A DNA stretch of 7,167 nt, taken from JANWKA01 sp035533815 (lineage in GTDB: Bacteria; Bacteroidota; Bacteroidia; Chitinophagales; Chitinophagaceae). This document shows positions 1 through 5,725 of the stretch, piece by piece; within the stretch, counting starts at the first letter, position 1, and the number at the start of each line of letters is the position of its first letter. Under the pieces are notes generated by a model, which saw only the letters and a program-made list of their open reading frames with translations, had not been told where the DNA came from and searched no databases. The translations under genes were made by a program, and so were the position numbers. The stretch covers positions 1 through 7,167 of the forward strand of contig DATLTB010000088.1 of assembly GCA_035533815.1 (NCBI GenBank), in the 5' to 3' direction.

Positions 1-1622
1 AAGGAGGCATAACCATCCTTGTCGGCATAAAAAAAAGCCTCCTCGTAAACCATCTTCCCTGAATCACTGAGCAGGCTGCTGAAGGGAACCATATCCAGGG
101 GAGGCAGGTTAAACTTATCCGCTATATCCTTGGCCCAGACCGAGTCCTTATCCGAGCTTTCCCTTCCGGCAAAAAGCTTGGCCAGGATGGCATAGATCAC
201 TTTTCCCCGGTCATTGCCTTCATGCATGACGCGGAGATAGTTCATATCCACCTGCCGTTCCAGGAACTTCTTGAGCCTGGGATCATGGATGCTGCCGAAA
301 GCATTGGCCACATCCACGGCATCTTCTATATCGGGTGTTTTTTCCAGCCCTGCCATGAAATACTGCATCAGCGTGGTGGCATTACTTTCATCCATGGATT
401 TCAGGAAAGTGTCCAGGGTGTTATAACCTGCAGCCATGGAAATGAATCTCCTGAATTTGTCGAAATAGACTTTCATGAGCAGGCCGTCTCCCTGGGGAGG
501 ATGCATTTTTGCCATCATCCTGTTGAAAACGCCTACATAGCTGGAGGTATAGATCTCTTCTTCGCTGTTGATGATCATATAATAAATCTGCTCTGGAGTG
601 AAATTGTCCACGCAGGCAAACCGGACAGGGTCGGGGCTTTCATGCAGGTCATTGATCAGCCGCACATATTTCAGGGAACGTGTTTTTATTTCATTTTCCA
701 TCGTTTTCAGGCCGATCACATGGGTATGCGCCAGGGTCCTTCGGTTCATATCCATGACGGTTTTGACGATCAGGGCATAATACGCATCATCATCCGCGCA
801 TATCTTTTCCAGCCCTGCAATGGTGAACTTGCCGGAGGCCAGGTAGTCCAGGAATGGCAGCAGCCTGATCGCATCGGGGGACTGCCCGATCTTCACGATC
901 TGCCGGACCAGGGGATCCTGGTTGTGCCGTACGGCATGCCCCACCGGGGTGAAGGAAGTGGCATAGGTATACACCTGCACCGGATAATCCCTGGCGATCC
1001 TGGCGATGATCGTATCGGTAAAGGGTTCATTCAGAAAACCGGCATATTTATCCAGTAATTTGCCCAGCACGCTGTCCGGATGTGCAACTGCATATTCCCG
1101 GTAAATGATGGACTGTCCCACCCGGTAACCGTAGTTCTGGTTGAACCCTTCCAGGTTGATGCTGGCGATCTGGTAGGGGACATTGGCCACAGCTCCGGCT
1201 ACGCTGGTGTCCCGCATATCCGCGGCCATCATATCCCGGAAATTTCGGATAAGGAGCGGGGCCTGGGCAGGACTGACCTGTCTGCTGCGGACCTGGATTA
1301 CAAACTGGCGGAGGGTATTGTTCAGCGCGCTGAGGTAAACCATGGTTTTGCGCGTGCCCAGATCTGCTTGTTCTATGCCGGTTTGAATCCGGTTCACCTC
1401 CGTAGTCATCGCATGCAGGGAAGCCCCTGCTTCCGTATTGGACGTATAATAATTGCTGTCCGCAGGATTGGTGATCATGCGGACAGCATCTCCCTGGGAC
1501 TGGTCAATATTTTCATGAATCCACTGTCTTCCAATGGGAATTTGTAAACCTGTGGTGTCCGCTGCCCTGCTTTTGCCAAAACCTATGAGGATCACAAAAA
1601 GCAGGCAAGGGATCCTTTTCAT
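1..1622 (-). CDS. Large exported protein of unknown function, N-terminal part (C-terminus outside window)
   Basis: Reading the minus strand from the ATG at 1622-1620 gives 540 codons without a stop up to the window edge, so the gene is partial at its 3' end. Codon use (CTG, ATC, GAA, AAA) matches the recognised genes here. The N-terminus is a typical signal peptide: Lys2-Arg3, a hydrophobic core at about residues 4-16 (PCLLFVILIGFG), then KSRA-AD, a plausible signal peptidase I site after Ala20 or Ala21. Cys6 is too early for a lipobox, so I predict a soluble periplasmic or surface protein. The mature part looks mostly helical, with no further membrane segment and no catalytic motif I know. 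An exact -7 promoter element lies 22 nt upstream of the ATG and the gene diverges from the response regulator. Plus-strand ORFs of up to 278 codons lie opposite it and are shadows. I am sure it is a gene; its function is unknown. Confidence 0.85.
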   Translation of the reverse strand, partial: MKRIPCLLFVILIGFGKSRAADTTGLQIPIGRQWIHENIDQSQGDAVRMITNPADSNYYTSNTEAGASLHAMTTEVNRIQTGIEQADLGTRKTMVYLSALNNTLRQFVIQVRSRQVSPAQAPLLIRNFRDMMAADMRDTSVAGAVANVPYQIASINLEGFNQNYGYRVGQSIIYREYAVAHPDSVLGKLLDKYAGFLNEPFTDTIIARIARDYPVQVYTYATSFTPVGHAVRHNQDPLVRQIVKIGQSPDAIRLLPFLDYLASGKFTIAGLEKICADDDAYYALIVKTVMDMNRRTLAHTHVIGLKTMENEIKTRSLKYVRLINDLHESPDPVRFACVDNFTPEQIYYMIINSEEEIYTSSYVGVFNRMMAKMHPPQGDGLLMKVYFDKFRRFISMAAGYNTLDTFLKSMDESNATTLMQYFMAGLEKTPDIEDAVDVANAFGSIHDPRLKKFLERQVDMNYLRVMHEGNDRGKVIYAILAKLFAGRESSDKDSVWAKDIADKFNLPPLDMVPFSSLLSDSGKMVYEEAFFYADKDGYAS

Positions 1623-1644
1623 AGGGTAAATCAGTTTGAAACGC

Positions 1645-1672
1645 CAAATTTACAACCAATTACCGAATCAAG
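1645..1672 (-). promoter_or_regulatory. Bacteroidota-type promoter of the exported-protein gene
   Basis: On the minus strand TAAATTTG (1652-1645) matches the -7 consensus TAnnTTTG exactly. A weak -33 element, CTTG (1672-1669), lies 16 nt upstream, slightly shorter than the usual 19-21 nt. The -7 box ends 22 nt before the ATG at 1622, which predicts a short leader. The call rests on consensus match and position only. Confidence 0.6.
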
Positions 1673-1702
1673 TCTAACCCCTTAAAAATCAAAATCCCCA
1701 GG

Positions 1703-1731
1703 GTTAAACTTTTGTTAACAATTAAATAACG
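1703..1731 (+). promoter_or_regulatory. Candidate operator: 7-bp direct repeats at 11-bp spacing
   Basis: GTTAAAC (1703-1709), GTTAACA (1714-1720) and a degenerate AATAACG (1725-1731) start exactly 11 bp apart, i.e. 7-mers separated by 4 bp. PhoB/OmpR-family regulators usually bind as head-to-tail dimers on direct repeats with this 11-bp period. The array overlaps the -33 element of the promoter of the adjacent PhoB-family regulator gene, and the 10-bp palindrome TTGTTAACAA (1712-1721) lies inside it. Autoregulation is inferred. Confidence 0.4.
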
Positions 1732-1740
1732 CTATCTTTC
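1711..1740 (+). promoter_or_regulatory. Probable promoter of the response regulator gene
   Basis: TTTG (1711-1714) and TATCTTTC (1733-1740) fit the Bacteroidota -33/-7 pattern TTTG...TAnnTTTG with an 18-nt spacer and one mismatch, in the last base of the -7 box. The start codon is 49 nt further on, leaving room for a leader of roughly 40 nt. Confidence 0.45.
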
Positions 1741-1789
1741 TTTTGGTGCGGTACCACAGGAGTAGTTTTACGGGTTAAACAGGGGCCCT

Positions 1790-2467
1790 ATGGATCAGTC
1801 AGGAGGGAAAATACTTATTGTGGATGATGAACCGGATATCCTGGAGATCATCAGCTACAACCTGAAAAATGCCGGATATCTGACTTTCCAGGCCAGGGAC
1901 GGAGTGGAAGCCATCCAGAAAGCCCAGCAGTTCAAGCCTGACCTGGTGGTGCTGGATATCATGATGCCCAATAAAAACGGGCTGGAGACCTGCAATGAGC
2001 TGCGCACCCTGCCGGAGTTCAAGGATACCATGATCTTATTTTTAACTGCCCTGGGGGATGAAAAATCAGAAATAGAAGGGCTGAATATCGGTGCAGATGA
2101 TTATATCGCCAAGCCGATCAAGCCCAGGCTGCTGGTCAGCCGGATCAACGCCCTTTTCCGGAGAACTGCAAAACCGGAAGAAGTGGTCCTTCAGTTTGAA
2201 GGGCTAACCATTGACCGGGAAAAATACAGTGTGACCAGCCACGGGAATGAAATATTCCTGGCCAAAAAGGAGTTTGAGCTCCTGCAGTTGCTGGCTTCCA
2301 AACCCGGAAGGGTGTTTTTGCGCAATGAGATACTCAACCAGGTCTGGGGCACTGAAGTGATCGTGGGGGACCGCACCATTGATGTGCATGTCCGCAAGAT
2401 CCGGCAGAAGGTGGGCATGGACCTGATCACCACAGTGAAAGGGGTAGGCTATAAATTCGATATTTGA
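1790..2467 (+). CDS. Two-component response regulator, OmpR/PhoB family
   Basis: A 225-residue cytoplasmic transcription factor of normal length for the family. The receiver domain (about 6-121) has the acidic pair Asp12-Asp13 in VDDEP, phosphoacceptor Asp56 in LDIMMP, switch residues Thr86 and Tyr105, and Lys108 in the KP motif, so all phosphorylation residues are present. The winged-helix DNA-binding domain (about 132-224) has the usual landmarks: LAKKEFELLQLL, the RNEILNQVWG segment, the recognition-helix stretch DRTIDVHVRKIRQKVG, and the C-terminal TVKGVGYKF wing. Phosphorylation by the kinase encoded 115 bp downstream is expected from family knowledge. The ATG is preceded only by a weak AGGGG (1781-1785), as is common in Bacteroidota. 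The overall type resembles PhoB/PhoP/RprY, but sequence alone does not decide the regulon, so I give no symbol. Confidence 0.97.
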   Translation: MDQSGGKILIVDDEPDILEIISYNLKNAGYLTFQARDGVEAIQKAQQFKPDLVVLDIMMPNKNGLETCNELRTLPEFKDTMILFLTALGDEKSEIEGLNIGADDYIAKPIKPRLLVSRINALFRRTAKPEEVVLQFEGLTIDREKYSVTSHGNEIFLAKKEFELLQLLASKPGRVFLRNEILNQVWGTEVIVGDRTIDVHVRKIRQKVGMDLITTVKGVGYKFDI

Positions 2468-2546
2468 TACCTCACTTCAATCTTCCTTAGTCATTCTTCC
2501 TTGTCCTTGTTTGAAATTCAGCCCTGGCAGGTAAGGGGAAATCGGT

Positions 2547-2554
2547 TAATTTTG
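2547..2554 (+). promoter_or_regulatory. -7 element of an internal promoter for the histidine kinase
   Basis: TAATTTTG matches TAnnTTTG exactly and ends 28 nt before the ATG at 2583. No good -33 element is present at the right distance; CTGG at 2524-2527 is the nearest. The kinase could therefore be made from its own promoter as well as by read-through from the regulator gene, consistent with the fairly long 115-bp gap between the two. Confidence 0.45.
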
Positions 2555-2582
2555 AGGCCATTCCTTCCGGGGGGTGCCGTCC

Positions 2583-3635
2583 ATGCTCCAGACCAAAAAC
2601 CTCACGCCACAGCAGCTTTCCGCTTTTATGGCCCTGGTACTTTCCACCTGCCTGGCTGCTGCCAGCCAGTTCATCAGGGCATCCTGGGTATGGTTCGCGG
2701 TGGCTTTCGGTTTTACCTTCTTTCTTTCCTACGGGATTTTCCTTTTTACCCTCCAGCGCTTCATCAACCGCAGGATCATGCTGATCTACAAGTTCATCTT
2801 CCAGACCATGGGGACCCGGCAGGAAAAGATCTACAGCAAAGCTGCCCCTCAACGCAGATCCATAGATGAAGTCAGCGAAGACGTGGAACAATGGGCCATC
2901 CAGAGCAAGGATGAGATCGACAACCTGCGGCGCAATGAAAAGTTCCGCAAAGAATTCCTGCTTAACCTGGCCCATGAGCTGAAGACCCCCGTATTCTCGA
3001 TTCAGGGATATGTCCATACCCTGCTGGACGGAGCCATCGGGGACAGTCAGGTGAACCGCCAGTTCCTGAGCAATGCTTCCAAAAACATTGACCGGCTCTG
3101 TAACCTGATTGATGACCTGGATGAGATCAGCAAGTTGGAAAGCGGGGAAGTGAAGATCAATAAGGAAATCTTCGTGATCCAGGACCTGGTTAAAGATGTG
3201 TTTGACACCCTTTCCCTGAAGGCCAACCGGAAAGAGATCCGGTTTTCGGTCAAAAAAGGCTGTGAATCTCCTTCCATCTATGTCTATGCGGATAAAGAGA
3301 AGATCCGCCAGGTCCTGATCAACCTCCTGGATAATTCCATCAAGTACGGCAAGCTTAACGGAAGCACGGTTGCCGGTTTCTATGCCCTGGACGGACAGCG
3401 GATCCTGGTGGAGATATCAGATGACGGGCTGGGAATTTCCGAGGAGCATATGCCCCGCATATTCGAGCGGTTTTATCGCACCGACAGGGCCAGGAGCAGG
3501 GATGCAGGGGGCACAGGACTGGGTCTGGCCATCGTTAAACATATCATTGAAGCTCATGGCCAGACCATCAATGCCAGGAGCAAACCGGATATCGGATCCA
3601 CCTTCGTGTTCACGCTGGAAGCCGGAAAGGATTAG
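2583..3635 (+). CDS. Two-component sensor histidine kinase with a minimal membrane sensor
   Basis: A 350-residue inner-membrane kinase, the probable partner of the upstream regulator. Two hydrophobic helices (about 12-31 and 35-57) are joined by only a few residues, so there is no real extracytoplasmic sensing domain. A charged linker (about 60-115) with no recognisable PAS or HAMP domain follows. The HisKA helix carries the H-box AHELKTP with phosphoacceptor His131. The ATPase domain (about 220-347) has the N-box LLDNSIKYG (Asn251), G1 box DDGLGI (280-285), F-box FERFYR (from 294) and G2 box GTGLGL (310-315), all intact. By architecture it is an intramembrane-sensing-like kinase, or one controlled by a membrane partner. 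Start: ATG at 2583 is chosen; an in-frame GTG at 2574 would add three residues (MPS). Its TAG overlaps the stop of the opposing gene by 4 bp, leaving no room for a terminator between them. Confidence 0.96.
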   Translation: MLQTKNLTPQQLSAFMALVLSTCLAAASQFIRASWVWFAVAFGFTFFLSYGIFLFTLQRFINRRIMLIYKFIFQTMGTRQEKIYSKAAPQRRSIDEVSEDVEQWAIQSKDEIDNLRRNEKFRKEFLLNLAHELKTPVFSIQGYVHTLLDGAIGDSQVNRQFLSNASKNIDRLCNLIDDLDEISKLESGEVKINKEIFVIQDLVKDVFDTLSLKANRKEIRFSVKKGCESPSIYVYADKEKIRQVLINLLDNSIKYGKLNGSTVAGFYALDGQRILVEISDDGLGISEEHMPRIFERFYRTDRARSRDAGGTGLGLAIVKHIIEAHGQTINARSKPDIGSTFVFTLEAGKD

Positions 3636-4024
3636 TCCTTCGGGTCTTCCAGGGGAATCCTGCCCGGCCATTCAGCCCAAAGGTCCGGGCCCGGGATGGC
3701 TTCCGGAGAATGGCTGCGGATGGGGAGCTGGTATAGCCTGATCGATTTGGAAGAAAACGGTTTCTGACCCTCCCCGCTAAGTTCAATCTGCAGGTGGAAT
3801 TTTTCGGCCAGCTCTCCTTCGAATTCGCGAAGGGTCAGCGTTTCATCGATCGGGTATTCCTGAAGTACATCTCCGGGGAAACCGGCCTCCTGCAGGGTTT
3901 GAAAAGCTGCTGCCGGACTGTGCAAAATATAGATGGTGACATCGCAGTGCAGCAGTTTACGGAACTGCAGCCTGATCAGGGACATGGTCATGAGGGGATG
4001 AAACCTCAACACTTTCACGGACAT
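3632..4024 (-). CDS. Small protein of unknown function (130 aa), convergent with the kinase gene
   Basis: A minus-strand ORF from the ATG at 4024-4022 to a TAA at 3634-3632. An in-frame stop (4048-4046) lies eight codons upstream, so this is the first possible Met. Codons follow the preferences of neighbouring genes (CTG, ATC, GAA, CAG), which argues for a real gene rather than a shadow. The protein begins with a basic, hydrophobic stretch (about 5-35: RFHPLMTMSLIRLQFRKL then CDVTIYIL), continues with an acidic helix-prone middle (TLREFEGELAEKFHLQIEL, about 68-86), and ends in a Pro- and Trp-containing tail (PGPDLWAEWPGRIPLEDP). There is no signal peptide and no motif I recognise. The stop-codon overlap with the kinase gene means the transcripts converge and overlap. 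Confident as a gene, not in any function; MTM at residues 12-14 could supply later starts. Confidence 0.65.
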   Translation of the reverse strand: MSVKVLRFHPLMTMSLIRLQFRKLLHCDVTIYILHSPAAAFQTLQEAGFPGDVLQEYPIDETLTLREFEGELAEKFHLQIELSGEGQKPFSSKSIRLYQLPIRSHSPEAIPGPDLWAEWPGRIPLEDPKD

Positions 4025-4065
4025 AATATTCTGCAGGTAAAGTTCTTATCCTGATTTGATATGTG

Positions 4066-4083
4066 GTTTACCGGAGGGTAAAC
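4066..4083. repeat. Short inverted repeat upstream of the small minus-strand gene
   Basis: GTTTACC (4066-4072) and GGTAAAC (4077-4083) are perfect 7-bp inverted arms around a GGAG loop, 42 bp upstream of the start of the minus-strand gene at 4024. It could be an operator or a leader hairpin. It lacks a T-run on either strand, so it is unlikely to be a terminator. Confidence 0.4.
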
Positions 4084-4431
4084 TAATTGTTACCAAAACG
4101 GAGATTTTTAATCAGAGATTGTTTTACTAAAAGTTAAAAGGGATAAAAGGCTGCTGGTAAATGATCCTTTTTCAATGACCCCTTTACTTTCGGAGTCAGG
4201 GAACGGAATGCCAGCTGCCAATCTGTACCAGGGGCAGAATAAATAAGGCCATTGCCTGGTTTGTTCATTTTAACTGAACGGTAAATATGATCAGCAGGGC
4301 CATGCCAGGATCCATTTTCAGACAGGAGCGATGCGTCCTGATCATTTTCGATGCCCCCCCCAGATCCGGGAGGTAAAAGGGGATATTCCCAAATACCTAC
4401 CAACGCCGTTTAGTCGGCCCCCAGGAACAGC

Positions 4432-4716
4432 TTAAAAGATTGGCCACAGTTTCAAGGAATTAAGCAGGCAGGCCGGCCGTTCCCTGACCGGGCGTCGCTG
4501 GTGCGACCCCGGCTCCTGCAGGAAATCCTTCCACGGATTTGCGCTTCCAGGGAAACTGATCAAGTCCAGGGGGCGCGGCCATTTGAATCCAGGTTGACCA
4601 GCCCATTCCTCCAGGTCCAGGTATGAAGGATTGAGCTTTCTGACCTGGCAAGTGAGGGGATTCCTGATCAATAACATACCCCGGATCAGCAGCCGGAGTT
4701 TTTTACTACAGCGCAT
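4432..4716 (-). CDS. Doubtful small ORF directly behind the phosphoesterase gene (94 aa)
   Basis: The ATG (4716-4714) lies two bases after the phosphoesterase stop codon, the spacing expected for translational coupling. The predicted protein starts very basic (MRCSKKLRLLIRGMLLIR), has an acidic patch (YLDLEEW, about 32-38) and then a Pro/Gly/Arg-rich region with low resemblance to a folded domain. No family is recognised. A second frame on the same strand (4651-4460) is also open over part of this GC-rich stretch, so openness alone is weak evidence. Two hairpins (4488-4540) lie inside its 3' half. It could be a real coupled small gene, a remnant, or non-coding 3' sequence. Confidence 0.2.
   Translation of the reverse strand: MRCSKKLRLLIRGMLLIRNPLTCQVRKLNPSYLDLEEWAGQPGFKWPRPLDLISFPGSANPWKDFLQEPGSHQRRPVRERPACLLNSLKLWPIF
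4488..4540. other. Two adjacent hairpins, possible structured RNA or extragenic palindrome
   Basis: CCGGG (4488-4492), a bulged C, GTCGC (4494-4498), loop TGGT, then GCGAC (4503-4507) and CCCGG (4508-4512) form a 10-bp stem with one bulge. Ten bases later AAATCC (4523-4528) pairs with GGATTT (4535-4540) across a 6-nt loop. No T-run follows on either strand, which argues against a classical intrinsic terminator. On the minus strand it would lie in RNA downstream of the phosphoesterase gene. Confidence 0.35.
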
Positions 4717-4718
4717 GG

Positions 4719-5534
4719 CTATACCGGGATCAGCCCTGTTTTTGTTTTTGATCCGGATTCATCCAGGTGATCTTCATCCCCGGTATCCTTTAGCGGATGC
4801 TGGTAAAGCGACCATTTTCCCGCATCGTATTCCAGGGCGGTCAGGTTTTCCACCCAGTCCCCGGCATTCAGGTATAACACGGATTTGCCTTCAGAATAGA
4901 TCTCCCGGATACAGGGATGATGGATATGCCCGCAGCAGACTATATCATATCCCTGGTCAGCGGCAATGGATGATACGAGGGATTCAAATCCGGATATAAA
5001 CATCACCGCCTGCTTCACGCTATTTTTCACCCTTTTGGAAAATGACATTTTTTCCCTGCCCATTTTTTCCAGCAAAACATTCACCAAGCGGTTGATCAGG
5101 ATAAGCAGATCATACCCCTGGCCTCCCAGCTTCGCCAGCCATTTGGATTTTTTCATGGTGACATCAAACACATCTCCATGGAAAAACCAATGGGTCCGGC
5201 CATCGATTTCCAGGACCAGTTTGTTGTCAATATTCAGGTTGGGGAGAGAAAAACCGGCATATTTGCGCAGGGCTTCATCATGATTGCCGGTCAGGTAATA
5301 AACGGTCGTTCCTTCTCCGGTCATTTCGAGAATCCTGCGGATCACCCGGGTATGGGAAGCGGGGAAATAGCGTTTCCTGAACTGCCAGATATCTATGATA
5401 TCCCCGTTCAGGATGAGGATACGTGGCCTGATCTGCGATAAATAGCGGGCCAGTTCACGCGCATGGCAACCCAAGGTCCCCAGATGGACATCAGCAATGA
5501 CCACTATTTCTACTGCCCTGGCCGGCTGCTCCAT
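4719..5534 (-). CDS. LpxH-like metallophosphoesterase (UDP-2,3-diacylglucosamine diphosphatase-type)
   Basis: A 271-residue calcineurin-like phosphoesterase. All metal-binding motifs are present in order: Asp15-x-His17 in IADVHLG, Asp45 in NGDIID, Asn84-His85-Asp86 in TGNHDE, His119 in HGD, and His203-x-His205 in CGHIHHP. Their spacing matches LpxH, and the helical insertion at about 127-190 (KSKWLAKLG...KRVKNSVKQAV) corresponds to the LpxH lid region. LpxH cleaves UDP-2,3-diacylglucosamine to lipid X at the membrane during lipid A synthesis. This subgroup is common in Bacteroidota and usually gets that name, but the substrate is inferred, so no symbol is given. The ATG at 5534 is the first Met after an in-frame stop upstream, and no strong Shine-Dalgarno sits at the usual distance. 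The Lys/Asp/Gly/Ser-rich C-terminal tail (after about 250) is probably disordered. The gene diverges from rfbA. Confidence 0.92.
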   Translation of the reverse strand: MEQPARAVEIVVIADVHLGTLGCHARELARYLSQIRPRILILNGDIIDIWQFRKRYFPASHTRVIRRILEMTGEGTTVYYLTGNHDEALRKYAGFSLPNLNIDNKLVLEIDGRTHWFFHGDVFDVTMKKSKWLAKLGGQGYDLLILINRLVNVLLEKMGREKMSFSKRVKNSVKQAVMFISGFESLVSSIAADQGYDIVCCGHIHHPCIREIYSEGKSVLYLNAGDWVENLTALEYDAGKWSLYQHPLKDTGDEDHLDESGSKTKTGLIPV

Positions 5535-5651
5535 AGGATATTGGCGGATAGACTTTTACAAAGGAACGATCCTCCTGTTAATGAGATATTTGCTGGACAT
5601 TAAGTTATCATCATCATTTGGGGTCATCCGGGAATGTTTTCCCCGGAGGTA

Positions 5652-5676
5652 TTTTTACCCGCTGATCCGGTAAAAA
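5652..5676. repeat. 8-bp inverted repeat upstream of the rfbA promoter
   Basis: TTTTTACC (5652-5659) and GGTAAAAA (5669-5676) are perfect inverted arms around a 9-nt spacer. The element lies in the divergent region between the phosphoesterase gene and rfbA, and its right arm ends 22 bp before the -7 element of rfbA, about where a regulator would contact the -33 region. Operator function is inferred. Confidence 0.4.
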
Positions 5677-5698
5677 GCCATCAATCCAATTATCCCCC

Positions 5699-5706
5699 TA
5701 TTTTTG
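5699..5706 (+). promoter_or_regulatory. -7 element of the rfbA-galE promoter
   Basis: TATTTTTG matches TAnnTTTG exactly and ends 19 nt before the rfbA ATG. I see no clear -33 TTTG at the expected distance, so activity may depend on an activator, perhaps acting at the adjacent inverted repeat. Confidence 0.5.
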
Positions 5707-5725
5707 CAGGAATTCAAGGGTAGCC

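Larger units (their letters stand above)
4025..4718. other. About 0.7 kb without a convincing gene
   Basis: This stretch separates the minus-strand small gene from the end of the phosphoesterase gene. 4040-4150 is AT-rich and probably the control region for the gene ending at 3632, although I find no TAnnTTTG match for it. 4470-4600 is clearly GC-richer. Minus-strand ORFs exist at 4403-4134 (TTG start, 89 codons) and 4716-4432 (ATG start, 94 codons), but I recognise neither product and the plus strand is broken by stops. A C8 tract (4354-4361) sits in the first ORF. Compared with its neighbours it looks like a decayed gene, a long 3' region, or small unknown genes. I see no transposase, terminal repeats or tRNA. 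Confidence 0.5.

Noticed and set aside
222..1058. 278-codon plus-strand ORF, with another at 1080-1547
   Set aside because: Both lie opposite a 540-codon minus-strand frame that has a signal peptide, promoter and natural codon use. The plus-strand translations are rich in His, Gly and Ile with no domain, as expected of a complement-strand shadow.
2487..3017. 176-codon minus-strand ORF opposite the start of the histidine kinase
   Set aside because: The plus strand encodes an unmistakable kinase with all motifs; the minus-strand product is low-complexity and has no motif.
3685..3694. CCGGGCCCGG palindrome near the convergent stop codons, considered as a terminator
   Set aside because: It lies inside the coding part of the minus-strand gene (encoding PGPDL) and has no loop or T-run.
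3794..4054. 86-codon plus-strand ORF
   Set aside because: It lies opposite the 130-residue minus-strand gene, whose codon use is clearly more gene-like.
4036..4377. Six copies of GGTAAA or its complement in about 340 bp
   Set aside because: The same hexamer also occurs several times elsewhere in the window, including within genes (for example 4802-4807), so the cluster is not clearly special apart from the inverted pairs.
4134..4403. 89-codon minus-strand ORF with a TTG start
   Set aside because: No recognised product, a rare start codon and a C8 tract within it. I describe it under the 4025-4718 region rather than calling it a gene.
4480..4640. Possible tRNA or tRNA-like element (TTTGAATCC in 4583-4592)
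   Set aside because: The flanking bases do not form a T-arm stem and no matching anticodon or acceptor stem is visible.
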